Shown piece by piece: positions 11,426 through 21,858 of a stretch of 64,000 bases of DNA (position 1 is the first letter of the stretch; the number at the start of each line of letters is the position of its first letter). The DNA is taken from the NCBI GenBank assembly GCA_015183035.1, contig JACZZP010000016.1, forward strand, positions 620,001 through 684,000, read 5' to 3'. This stretch comes from Meloidogyne chitwoodi (Eukaryota > Nematoda > Chromadorea > Rhabditida > Meloidogynidae). The notes below the pieces were generated by a model that was given only the letters and a program-made list of their open reading frames with translations, ran no database searches and was not told where the DNA came from. Both the position numbers and the translations under genes were made by a program.

Positions 11426-11606
11426 ATGATTAATAATAATATTTTATTTCAATTAATTATAATATTTATTAATTTAATTTTAATTGTCTCGCAGTAAGTT
11501 TTTTATAAAAATAAAATTTAAAAAATTCTTAAATAAATTTTAAATTTTTTAAATTATTAGTAAAGATTATGACCATCCACATGGCAGGATTCCAAATCAC
11601 AATTAA
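11426..11606 (+). CDS. Secreted CLE-like peptide precursor (37 aa, two exons)
   Basis: Exon 1 is 11426-11493 and exon 2 is 11561-11606. The 67 bp intron has a perfect GTAAGT donor and a TTATTAG acceptor, and the phase agrees (68 + 46 nt). Exon 1 encodes only a signal peptide of about 22 residues (MINNNILFQLIIIFINLILI...). Exon 2 encodes HKDYDHPHGRIPNHN and stops. The last 12 residues, YDHPHGRIPNHN, match the plant CLE hormone consensus at Pro4, Gly6, Pro9, His11 and Asn12. The motif sits at the extreme C-terminus, as in CLE precursors. Pro7 is replaced by Arg and Arg1 by Tyr. Plant-parasitic nematodes secrete CLE mimics into roots, so a ligand-mimic role is inferred. The DY-x-x-P start also recalls PSY peptides. 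The peptide is short, so chance resemblance is possible. Confidence 0.6.
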
Positions 11607-11786
11607 ATAATTGAGTTAATTAATTTTACTACTTTATGAAAAATAAAAAATTATATTAATTAAATGGATAAAAGGATATATTTTAAAAATATTAAATAAT
11701 TCATTATATTTTAAAAATATTAAATAATTCAAAATAAAAAAAAATTTTTTTAATAAATTTATCAAAAATTAACAAAAAAATATTTA

Positions 11787-13577
11787 TTATAAAATACATT
11801 TGTTTAATGCATTGGTCATAGATAAATGCCTTTTCATTGCAATAGAAACAATCTAAAATAAAAATAAAAAAGTATTTTTATTTTTTTAAATTTTATTTTA
11901 AATTTTTCCCAAGGGTCGTTAAGTTGTTTTAGTTATCAAAGCAAAAAACATTAATTTTTACCCAAAACTATTTCTATAAAAATGCCGATCCCTTTATCAT
12001 AATTATTCTAAAAGAATATAAAAATGTTCGAATTTTAATAAATATTAAAAGTGTTTCAATTAACAAAAAAAATTAAAATTTTTATCAGAAAATTAACCTC
12101 ATCTAATAAATTATCACCATTTGATTGAGTTGAAGAAAAGGAAGAAGAACACATACTCAATAAATTAATATTTCCATTTGTCCCAATAATTATTTCACAA
12201 AAATCTTTATTATAAAGTTTGCATAAATCAGCTGGTGGATCACAGAGGAGAAGACGCTGTGACGAAGAAAAAATATTTGACGTTATTTTAATTTAAAAGA
12301 AAATTTTTCCAATATTTTTTTTAAATTAATATTTTTTAAAAACCTCTTTTTTCTTTTCAGTTTCAATAGAGCAAAGTAAAAAAGGCAAATAAGCAAATAA
12401 TTGGTGCAATTTTAATGGTTTATTATTTAGCTCAGGTTCAACAATATTAACCTTGAAAAATAAAATTATTAATTTATTTTCTGAATTTTAAGAGTTTCTC
12501 TTAGTTAAATCTAAAAATTATTAAATAAAAAAAACCTTTTCAATATTAAATTCTAAAGGAACTTCTTCCCCCAACAAAAAGTCATCATCCTCTGCAAATA
12601 AAGTTTCAGATATATTTGAATCTTTATATTCAATAAATGTTGGAATTCTAAAAAAATAAAAGAACTAAATTTTTATTTGAAATGATATAATGTCCAAAAT
12701 TAAAATTTAATTAAAATTGTAAGTAAAGGCAAAGGGAGGATAAATTTCTTTCTTTGCCCAAATAAAATGAATTACTGGCTTAACACAACAATTATTTAGT
12801 ATTTTTAATTAAATTATTAAAAAAAATAAAAAAAACCGTGTATTTAAAAGAGCAGCCTGTACAGACGTTAATATTGCATCTAATAAAAAACCATCCCAAC
12901 TGAGGACCTTAAAAGTAAAAAAATGTTAAAATAAGTAAATGTTGATAATTTAAGAAAAACCATTATTTTTAAATGTAAAGTCCATCGAAGTTGAAATTTT
13001 TTAATTTTTTTTCCTTCACTTTGAGTACAAACACATAATTGTTCAGAAGAAAGAAAACGACAATTACTTCCAAGTAATACTTGTAAATGTGCTTGTGAAT
13101 GCTCTATAAGGTCCTAAATAATTTAAATTTGATAAAAGATGGTTTTTTTATTTTAAGTTGCATAAAGAAATTTTTTCTAAAACTATAGACTAAAGAGGAA
13201 TTATTAAATGCAAAATATTAAAAAATATATTTATAGAATTAAAACCTTGGGAACACTTTCCATTGCTTCAATTTCCCATTTAAATATTGGATCATCAGAA
13301 TCAGGTGCCAAACTCAATTTACATGTGCAAGAAATACACGTGCCTCCTTGTTGAACATAAGCAGAAGACTTAGAGTTTAAGGGAATAAAAAACAATTATT
13401 CTAAAAAATCTAAAATTTAAAAAAAACCTGATGATCACTTGCTAATCCACCACATTCAATTAAAGTATCACGAAAAGCATTTATTTCTCTCCCTTCTGGA
13501 TAAATTCCTTCAACAAGAAATTTTTTAAAATAATCAGCAGGATCAAGTCGTTTAAGAAGTTGAGCATTTTCTGCCAT
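11787..13577 (-). CDS. exos-8: Exosome complex component RRP43 (EXOSC8), 313 aa
   Basis: Eight exons: 13577-13428, 13368-13246, 13113-12961, 12907-12837, 12647-12536, 12451-12344, 12256-12098 and 11852-11787. Total 942 nt, all phases consistent. The N-terminus (LDPADYFKKFLVEGIYPEGREINAFR) aligns with the RRP43 start (YYRRFL...RPDGREL..FR), given here as two motifs: ADYFKKFL and PEGREINAFR. The RNase PH-like fold continues with WDGFLLDAILTSVQAALLNT and a late GTNGNINLL strand. RRP43 is one of six catalytically inactive RNase PH subunits forming the ring of the RNA exosome, which processes and degrades RNA in nucleus and cytoplasm. Length is close to the usual 276-300. It lies 405 bp downstream of gbf-1 in the same orientation; co-transcription is possible but not shown. 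Confidence 0.88.
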
Positions 13578-13982
13578 TTTTATCGCCTATGTTATTAAGG
13601 GAAAAATGAACAGAATATTGAAAATTTAAAAATATGATAACACTCTTCTGGTTAAGAAATGACAAAAAAAAAGAATATATATTATCGGCTTTATGCAACA
13701 TGAGAAAAAATATATGTAATAAATAATAAAAATATCGCCTTCTCTATTACTAAATTTAAATTTACTGAAAATTCCTTTTCAATCAAAAATTTAAAATAAT
13801 TTTCAATAATTCGGATAAACATTAACTACCCACAATTTGTTTATTTAATAATACATATATAAAAATCTATATAAAAATTAAAATTCACATTTTGATATAA
13901 TGGCCTGCTACACAATATATATATACAGCAAGCAAATTTATGCTCTTATTAATTAGAATTTTTATTATTTTTTATATTATAC

Positions 13983-16900
13983 TTATGCCATTGCTGTTTT
14001 ACACAAATGTATAATTAATGTATCAAAAACATCTGTCATTCCAAAATGAGCGGCGATAGAAGCACATTTTCTGTAGCCACCCATGCATTTCTTTAATTAT
14101 GAAAAAAATAATTGAAAATAAAAAAAAACCGTGAGAATTGTATCATCAGCTGTTTTGTTCATAACATAATGTAAAGAGGCAGTTAATGGCCCCCATAGAA
14201 CGCAGAATAGATCTCGATCATTCCAACTTTGATGACTCGACATTTGCCAGTAATGTCCCTCACTAGTTTGACTGCGACGCTGCAAGACACGCCAAAGATA
14301 GTTTTCGCGTACTTGACCAACTTGTTCCGCTGGCATTACAATTTCTTCACTTCTATAAATTAAAAAAAGTTTTTTTTATTTATTTTCCCCTTACTTTATA
14401 GCTCCATAGACTTGTTCAAGCATTTCTGGTTCAAAATCCTTTCCATGATTTGTTCCTGATAGATTGCGTTTAAAGTCTTCCACGCTAAAAAAATAAAATT
14501 TTTTCAATATATTCGTTCATAAATAATAATACAAATTTTCAATATCTTTTAATATATTACCTCATAAGTGATTGATTTCGTCTAACTTGCGGATTATGTT
14601 GATCAGTGTTTAACATTAATATTGCATAGGCAAGTGTATAAGCAGCATCAACATGTTCAAATGGTTGATTGTTTGAAGTAAACCAATGTTCTTTAAATTA
14701 AAATAAATTAATTTTTTAATTTTTACAAAAAATACCAGAAAAATGATTAATAATTTTATCAATTTCTGCAGCATCTCCAGGCAGGCGAAAAGTTTCAAGA
14801 AATTGTCTCAGTGCCAAGTCTAATCTAAGGCCATGAAATTCAAATGATTCAACAAAGGCACGAAGAACTTCTGGTCTTTTTCTATTACAAATATATTCAG
14901 CAATTTTACATTTTTCTAGATGAGGATTTTGACGTAACCAATTAACTACATTCTACATATAGATAAAATTTTTAAATAAAAACAAAAATATATTGAAAAA
15001 TTCAAACCTTTGGATCCAATGGATTTTTTAGCAAGCCTTTTTCACAAAGAAATTCTACACCTTTCTGAGGGGAATGTCTATTAAATAAATCTGTGCCTTC
15101 AGTCATCAGACGTTTTTGTTTTTTTACACTAATTAATTCTGCTAGTGTTGGTGGAGTTAATTTATTAGATAATTGAGGTTGATTAGCATATGTAGGAGAG
15201 GAGACGTTCATCTTAAAAAAAAATCAAAATAAAAACAAATTAAAATAAAAAAGGAACATCTTCATTAATAATACCAGACAATTCACGTCTAATTTTGCCT
15301 GTGTTCAAATCGTCTAAATCGACAGTGCTTAAACCGTCTAAACTTCTTATTAAAGCATCGCTCCGTTGCTGCTGTTGACGGGCTTCACAGTTGCGTTCAA
15401 TAAAATCTACAACTGTAAGAACAATGTCGACAGAAAGGATATGTGTTGAAAGGAGTGGTCCACTTGGGAAAGCATTTTCCAAAAGATTTCGTACCTAAAA
15501 ATTAAAAATTGTAAAATGATTTAAGGAAAAATATAATTATATTTATAATTTATTTAAAAATTTCAAACCAAATCTTCAAATAAATTAGAAGAGTAGAGAG
15601 AACAATCATAATTAAGATAAAGCTCAGAAACTAGATTGGGTAATCTCCACATATCAGCAAGCGCTTCCAAAGCTAATTCTCTAAGTTCATAATTAGTAGC
15701 AATGTTACTCGTTGCTTTTCCATTTTGTTGGTCAACAATTTTTTGATGTTGAAGTTGTGAAGGATGACCGTTTGAGGATGATATTATTTGTGATAATTTA
15801 ATAAAATAAGCTTCCATTTGAAATCTAAAAAAATAAATTTGAATAAAAAAAATTATTTTAATAAAAAAAACTAACTTTAAGTGCGGTCTAAGTGATTCAA
15901 ATAGTAAAAAACACACTCTATTAGTAGCAGCAAATATTTTTAATTTTTGTGTTCCCAATAATTGTAAAAGTGTATGTGACAATTCATCTTTTAATAAAGG
16001 CAAAAGCATCTCATTTTCACGTAAAAATTCATTTCCTGTTTCAAATGCGACAGTTAAAAGGTGAAGACCCATTTGAATCATTTGAGGAAGATTTGTTCGG
16101 TCATGAGGATTGCAAAGAGCAATTAAAAATCTTAAAAAAAATAAATTTAAATAAGTTTATAAAAGAAAATGAAAAGATTACAACCGACATAAACCCGAAC
16201 TAAAATTGGATTAAAAAATTTTAAAGGGATTTAAAAAAATAATGAACTAATTGAAAGGAAATTTTTTTACTTAATATCTGACATTTTATGACTCATCTGA
16301 ATTGTTTGAGGGAGATTTGAGTAACCATAAGGATTGCAAAGAACGATTAAAAATCTTTAAAAAATAGAAAAATTTTAAAAAATACGAACAAAAAATTCAC
16401 AGACATAAATCCCAACCCGACAAAAAGTTTAACCAAAAAAATTGGAAAAATTTCAAGAAAGATCCTCATGAATTAGCCCTGTCAGAAATGTATCGATCAG
16501 AATTCTAAAAACCCAAGGATCGGGAAAAAAACATTTAAAACAAAAGATAAAAAACAAAATCAGATTTAAAACAAAAATTTTTTTTTAAAACCTCATAAGT
16601 TCCTTTAATCCCATTCTTATGTCCTGTTCAAATGTTTGCATAGAAGAAAATAAATGTCTACACATATCTGCTAAAGCACTCTCTGCAGCAAGACGTAAAA
16701 GTTCCGGTAATAATTGTTCAAGTCCAATACGAAAACCACATTGAAGAATTTCACAAACTGTTGCATTGCTAAGATGCCGACCACCAGGGGACAAAACCAA
16801 AGAACGAAGAGTCTTGAGAATTAAAAAAAGTTAAATTGTCTTTATAATATGATTTTTATATTATAAAGATTTATATGGAATTTTATTTTACTTTATAATA

Positions 16901-17570
16901 TCAAAAAATCAGATCGTTTAAAATTTCTAAATATAAATTGTGAAGTATTCTAACATTTAAAACCTGTAGAATCTGAAAAAGCACACAATCATCAATACCA
17001 GCTTTTGATGTTCCAATGAATTTAGCTTTTGTAACGGCATCAGAAATAGATTGGACAGCGCCTGCTATTCTAATACTAAAATAAAATTTTCTTTATATTT
17101 TTTATAGAAGGAACAAACTTGCTAAATGACAATAAACCATAAGAAATAAATTTTTCGATAGAATAAAGTGCTCTGGCAGTTATAGCACCATCTGTGGCTT
17201 CTGATTTTATTACTTCAAGGAATGGACTAATAAATGTATCAAATTGAATTTCGCTGAGGTCGTTGACCTAAAATTATTTTAAATTAATTTAAAAAATTTC
17301 GCGTTCGCTTTTAAAACAGCTTTTTATATATAATTCGCTATTACTTATTTTTAAGAACATTAAAAGCTTTATAAATTTATTTAGAGAAAATTTAAATTAA
17401 AAAACCTTGTTCAAAATATCTCTTAAATCAGCAAAATTCCTCAATAAAGGATTATGCTCATCCAATAATGGAAGTTTTTGACGTGTTTGAGTTCGACGAA
17501 ATTTACGTAAAAGAGCAAGTACTGCATTTGCCTCTCCTTGAACTACATAAAGTCCATTAACTAGTGCCAT
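13983..17570 (-). CDS. gbf-1: GBF1-type Arf guanine exchange factor, C-terminally short (788 aa)
   Basis: Thirteen exons: 17570-17406, 17267-17119, 17075-16964, 16812-16592, 16130-15876, 15824-15569, 15494-15258, 15211-15008, 14952-14736, 14690-14561, 14484-14395, 14352-14130 and 14090-13983. They sum to 2367 nt with consistent phases. Domains in order: DCB (GLYVVQGE, residue 6 onward), HUS ([11 protein letters not shown], near 370), Sec7 (about 495-690, with [29 protein letters not shown]) and the start of HDS1 ([14 protein letters not shown]). GBF1 activates Arf1 at the cis-Golgi to recruit COPI coat. Family members are usually about 1800 residues, but this one stops 34 codons after the HDS1 start, and no further GBF1 exon is visible downstream. 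The Sec7 glutamic finger (residue 593, codon 14775-14773) is Asp instead of Glu. A possible in-frame extra exon lies in intron 4 (16271-16354). Confidence 0.9.
16271..16354 (-). other. Candidate 84-nt cassette exon or exon-duplication relic in gbf-1 intron 4
   Basis: On the minus strand this segment copies the start of exon 5: TTTTTAATCGTTCTTTGCAA here against TTTTTAATTGCTCTTTGCAA there. It has the same acceptor context (aaag) and its own donor (gtaaaaa at 16270). It is open throughout and exactly 28 codons, so inclusion would keep frame between exons 4 and 5 and repeat the FLI.LCNP..(S/T)NLPQ motif. Expression is unproven; it may be a dead relic of a local tandem duplication. Confidence 0.5.
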
Positions 17571-17886
17571 TTAATTTCTAATTTAAGAAAAATTTAGTAG
17601 AAGGCAACTTTAATGCTAAAAAAATTTAATAGTTAAGAAAAAAATTTTATTCCAGTCTCTAATAAAAACTTCGAAAAAATAGATGACACTGAAACGAGGC
17701 ACTCAATCGTCCTTTGTTCCAACAATTCAGTGAAATGAGTGAGAAATTTTGAGAGCTGCTAGAGAATAAGAGGAAGTTCTTCCCCATTTTAAATTTTTTT
17801 AAGTTGATTAGTTTTTTGTTCTATTTATTTTAAATTTTTTTATATATTTTAGTTATTGCGAACTTTTAAATTAATAAAAGATTAAA
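17571..17886. promoter_or_regulatory. Divergent promoter region between gbf-1 and rpl-38
   Basis: The two genes are head-to-head with 316 bp between start codons, so both promoters must lie here or overlap. The less AT-rich core at 17690-17790 (cctttgttccaacaattcag, agagctgctagagaataaga) is the likely regulatory part. No named motif is claimed. Confidence 0.5.
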
Positions 17887-18248
17887 ATGCCACGTGAAAT
17901 TACCGATATTAAGGTTTACTTTTTTTTAAATTATTATAAAAATTATTTTTTTAAGGAATTCTTATTGACTGCTCGTAGAAAGGATGCAAAATCTGTGAAG
18001 ATTAAGAAGAACAGAGAGAACACCAAGTTTAAGGTTATTTTAATTATAAATAAAAAATTGGGAAATTAAATATAAAATATCTGGGTGTCTTCTCTTCAAA
18101 TTACCCTATTATTAATCTTGAAACCAAAATAAACTTTCAGGTTCGATGCAGTCGTTTTCTTTATACTCTTGTTGTGGCTGATAAAGATAAAGCAGACAAA
18201 TTGAAGCAATCTTTGCCTCCAGGTCTTCAGGTTAAAGAGCTCAAATAA
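17887..18248 (+). CDS. rpl-38: Large ribosomal subunit protein eL38 (70 aa)
   Basis: Three exons: 17887-17913, 17956-18033 and 18141-18248 (213 nt). The protein is a full-length match to eL38: MPREITDIK, then [16 protein letters not shown], then [14 protein letters not shown] and [11 protein letters not shown] at the C-terminus. It is a structural protein of the 60S subunit. The length (70) is exactly that of the family. Introns are short with GT-AG ends. Transcribed divergently from gbf-1. Confidence 0.97.
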
Positions 18249-18472
18249 AGGAAAGAAGAGTTGATGTTTTAAGATTTATACTCTTCGTTTTGTTAATTAA
18301 AAATATTCGATAAATGTTGAATATTGTTAAATAAATTTAAGTGGTAATATTTAATAGATTTTAAATGTTCTAAGCAGTTGAATACATTAACCATTTTTTA
18401 AATATTTTCTGGAATATGAACTTTTTATTTATTAACATCTTATTGGTAGAAAGGACTATAGCATATTCTAGA

Positions 18473-20146
18473 ATGCCGTACAAAAATGTTGATCTATCTG
18501 TTTTATATATTTTTATTTTCCTTGATATTTCGGGGATTTCTACTGAAGGAATAAATGATGGCTTTATCATTTTTTGTCCTTGCATGGGTAAGAAAAGTGA
18601 CAATAAATTATATTAAAAAATTTAAATAATTTCATGTCGTTTCGGCAACCAAATTGAACAATTTCTTGGCGTCCTTGCTTTTTCCAAGCATTTAAATCGA
18701 ACATTAATTCTACCTCCATTAATTGAATACCCAAAAAATGCTAATGAAGCAAAAATGCGTGAATTTGATTCTATTTTTCAATTAAAGCCTTTACTTGAAT
18801 TCCATCGTGTTATTACAATGAAAGAATTTATGAGAATATATGCAAATATAATTTGGCCACAAAAAATGAGAAAAGGTATTATTTAATTTTTTTAAATTTT
18901 ATTATAGATTATTTAGTAAACACATTAATATGAAAATTTTCAGTGCATAAAATTAAAATTAATTTATTTTAGTTTTGTAGCTTTCTGTTGGTTTCCTAGA
19001 AAATCTTTAAATAATCCAAACTCTTTTGGTTGTCATCCTACTGAAGGAAATCCGTTTGGACCTTTTTGGCGCCATTGTGGAATTGAATTTGTTGAAGATG
19101 AATTTTTTGGTGAAAGAATAGGAAGTATAAATACTGAAAGAGAAGATATTCGTCAAAAATGGATAAAAGAGTAAATATTTAAATTTTGACTTTGAAAATT
19201 TAAGTTATTGGGAAAAATTTTTTTAAAAGATTTCCTGTGGAGCAATATCCTGTTTTGGCGTTTTCTTCTGCTCCTGCAGCTTTTCCTCTTCTTTCAATAC
19301 ACCGTCCATTACAAAAATATTTACATTGGATTAACAAAATTGATGTGGAAGCAAGAGAATTTATTAAACGAGAATTTAGAAACGAAGATGAAAAATTTGT
19401 TGCAATTCATTTAAGGAATGGGCCTGATTGGGTATAATCAATTTTTTTAAATACTTTTTTTGATTAAAAAATTAAAAATAATTTTTAGATAAATGTTTGT
19501 CAACATTTGGATAGTTCTGGTCCTCTCTTTGCTAGTACACAATGCACTGGTGAAAATAATGAATATGGGCAATTAACATTAGAAGCATGTAACCCTTCAA
19601 TTGATACAATTTTAAATAATGTAATAAATATTTTAAAAATAAAAATCATCTTTCTTTAAAGATAACAAATATTGTAAAAAATATTCGTGCAACTGGAGTA
19701 TTTATTTCAAGTGATTGGAATTATAATTTGGAAGCAATACGTTTACACTTAAATAAATATATACCTTGGAAAATAAAAGTGATTAAATTTGGACAAAAAG
19801 AAAATGAAAGGTTATTTTTTTAAAACTTTAATTCGATAATTTTCAAAAAAAATTTTTACAAAAAATTTCCAAAAATTCCAAAAAATATATAATATTTTTG
19901 ATATGTATATATTTAAGTAATAATGGAGAAATTCCAACAATTGAATTAGCAATTCTTTCATTTTCTGATCATTTTATTGGCAATTGTATAAGCACTTTTA
20001 GTGCTTTTGTTGTTCGTCAAAGGCTATTTTCTACTAAATTAAATAAAAAAGAAGTGTCTTTTTTTGGTTTTAATAAATCAAAAATATTTAAAATAAATAA
20101 AAAAGATGAATTGAAAATTAAAAAGAATAATAATAAGGAATTATGA
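18473..20146 (+). CDS. pofut-1: GDP-fucose protein O-fucosyltransferase 1 (POFUT1, GT65), 418 aa
   Basis: Seven exons: 18473-18587, 18636-18875, 18981-19170, 19230-19431, 19489-19620, 19662-19810 and 19918-20146 (1257 nt). The enzyme adds O-fucose to Ser/Thr in EGF repeats (such as Notch) in the ER. Diagnostic motifs are FIIFCPCMGRFGNQIEQFLG, EGNPFGPFW, the GDP-fucose-binding HLRNGPDW and GNCISTFSAF. The chosen Met gives a signal peptide (MPYKNVDLSVLYIFIFLDIS); an in-frame Met 19 codons upstream (18416) is possible. The C-terminus ends NKEL, resembling a KDEL-type ER retrieval signal, as the family often has. Oddity: intron 1 (18588-18635) must end in AT rather than AG to keep the MG-RFGNQ junction. 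Confidence 0.92.
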
Positions 20147-20300
20147 TTTTTTTATTTGTTAAAATAATAAATATCATTTAAATGGCCTAAAAAATATTAA
20201 AAATTTTTTTTGAATTAATTTCACTAAACTCCATATTTGAAAATTGCAAGAATATTTAAAAATTTATCTAAATTAATTAAACTACATTTGTATAACTTAC
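20120..20300. repeat. Direct repeat unit 1 (pofut-1 / 107-aa gene 3' junction)
   Basis: About 170 bp covering the last codons of pofut-1 and the 3' end of the neighbouring minus-strand gene is repeated at about 21505-21665 (shared words aataataaggaattatgatt and ttgcaagaatatttaaaaat). The copy begins inside pofut-1 coding sequence, so it is a duplication of this locus, not of a free repeat. Confidence 0.85.
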
Positions 20301-20704
20301 AACATTAGCTTCATTATTTTTTGATGATGATCCTTCTCCATTGTTTGTTAAATTTGAAATTGACTTGTCACTACCTGTAAAGGCAATTTATTAATTTATT
20401 TATTTATTGTTCTAAAATGTTTTTTCTTTACCATTACTTTCTGTGTTATTTAAAGACAAATCTTCTACTACTTTTTTATAGTTTTGATTTATTTCCTCAG
20501 AAAAAGAAAAATTTTTTTCTATCAAAATGAAGTCAAATTCTGTAGAAATTTTCTCAACTTCAATTTCTAAATTTTTATTAAAATTTGCAAATTCCTCTCT
20601 TTTAAAATTTTTTATGTAAGAAGCATATTTTTCCAAATCTAAAAATATTTTTTGAAAATTAAAATAAATTAAAAAAATATTTTACCAAATTTTTCTTTTG
20701 CCAT
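20277..20704 (-). CDS. Unknown small protein (107 aa)
   Basis: Three exons: 20704-20686, 20638-20432 and 20374-20277 (324 nt, phases agree). It starts MAKEKF without a signal peptide. It is acidic/lysine-rich and probably helical (YASYIKNFKREEFANFNKNL), with a Ser/Asn-rich tail (GEGSSSKNNEANV). If the last GTAAGT is used as a donor, the final seven residues would change. It is tail-to-tail with pofut-1, only 130 bp apart. Its 3' end is copied at about 21505-21665. No family is recognised. Confidence 0.55.
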
Positions 20705-20937
20705 AATGTTTTTGAAGCAATAATAAAGATTTGTAAAAATATTAAAAATTTTTTCTTTTCTGCAAAAATTTAAGGTTATTTTTAAATATAAGGTTAATTT
20801 ACTAAATTAATTTTAATTAACTTTAATTTTCTAAAATTTTGTTTTTTAAACCTATAAATGGAAAAGATAAAGTAAAAAATAATCACTCATTTGTCAGTCA
20901 ACAGACTAAAAATTCCATTTAGGTATCATTAACTATT

Positions 20938-21160
20938 TTGCCGCCTTCTTTTTTTTTTAAACATCAAAAAAAATATCCAAATTGTTCCCCAAATAAATGT
21001 TTTATTTTACATTTAGTTTTCCTTTTTTTTTACAAATTTATTTATTTAAACCAATTTTGCCGATCGCCAAGTTCTCAGAATGATTATTAGCAAAACTAAA
21101 TGTAAAATAAAGTATTTATTTGGGGAATAATTTTATTGTTAGGCAAAAAAGAAGGCGGAA
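20938..21160. mobile_element. Short inverted-repeat element
   Basis: The arms are ccgccttctttttt ... caaataaatgttttatttta ... acatttagtttt on the left and the near-complement aaaactaaatgtaaaataaa ... aaaaaagaaggcgg on the right, around a unique centre (gccgatcgccaagttctcag). It is a MITE-like foldback with no coding capacity. Target-site duplication not resolved. Confidence 0.65.
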
Positions 21161-21222
21161 AAAGACAAAAAATCATTAGTTTTCTCCTAATTCCTTTTTT
21201 ACAATTTTATTCTTTTATTTTA

Positions 21223-21300
21223 ACCCCCGTCCCCGAAAGATTTGCTGTCCCCCGACCCCCGATGGTCTCCCCCGACGTTTTCGGGGATGACAAGCACCTC
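21223..21300. mobile_element. Degenerate GC-rich MITE remnant
   Basis: A cccccgtccccg / cccccgacccccg block with a partial complement cggggatgacaagcacctc. This is the same composition and words as the intact hAT-like element at 8328-8472, but without clear ends. Confidence 0.5.
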
Positions 21301-21504
21301 TGATGATGGAGTATTGAAGAATATTTTTAAAAATTTTGACAATTATTATTGAAAAAGTGAATTTTTGGCAACTGGATTTCAATTAATTTCAAAAATTTTC
21401 GCCTGTGGTGCTAAAAATGAATTATTCCTTATTTGCTTATTTTTAGCCGTACATACATATCAGGGGAATGCTGAATCAAATATCCTTTTCATCTTAAAAA
21501 GGAT

Positions 21505-21665
21505 AATAATAAGGAATTATGATTTTTTTATTTGTTAAAATAATAAAAAAATATTATTTGCCTAAAAAATTTTTTTGAATTAATTTCACTAAACTCCATA
21601 TTTGAAAATTGCAAGAATATTTAAAAATTTATCTAAATTAATTAAACTACATATGTATAACTAAA
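21505..21665. repeat. Direct repeat unit 2, copy of 20134-20300
   Basis: Carries the aataataaggaattatgatt and ttgcaagaatatttaaaaat words of unit 1 with a few small deletions. It contains remnants of the pofut-1 tail and of the minus-strand gene's last exon, neither functional here. Confidence 0.85.
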
Positions 21666-21858
21666 AAAAGAAGACCAAAAAATCGTTGAAATATAGACTA
21701 ACACTACGCTACATATTTATTTGGCTTCTTTTGTCATCAGATAATTTGTTTTTATGTTAAAGGTTATTTAATGATGGTCTCCTAAAAAAATAAATACTTT
21801 AAAAAAAAAGCATTTTTTAATTTAATTAAAAATAAAAAATTTTATTTTTAAAAAAATG

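Noticed and set aside
13578..13982. gbf-1 and exos-8 as a nematode operon
   Set aside because: Same orientation, but the 405 bp gap is longer than typical trans-spliced operon spacing, and no polyadenylation or spliced-leader evidence can be seen from sequence alone.
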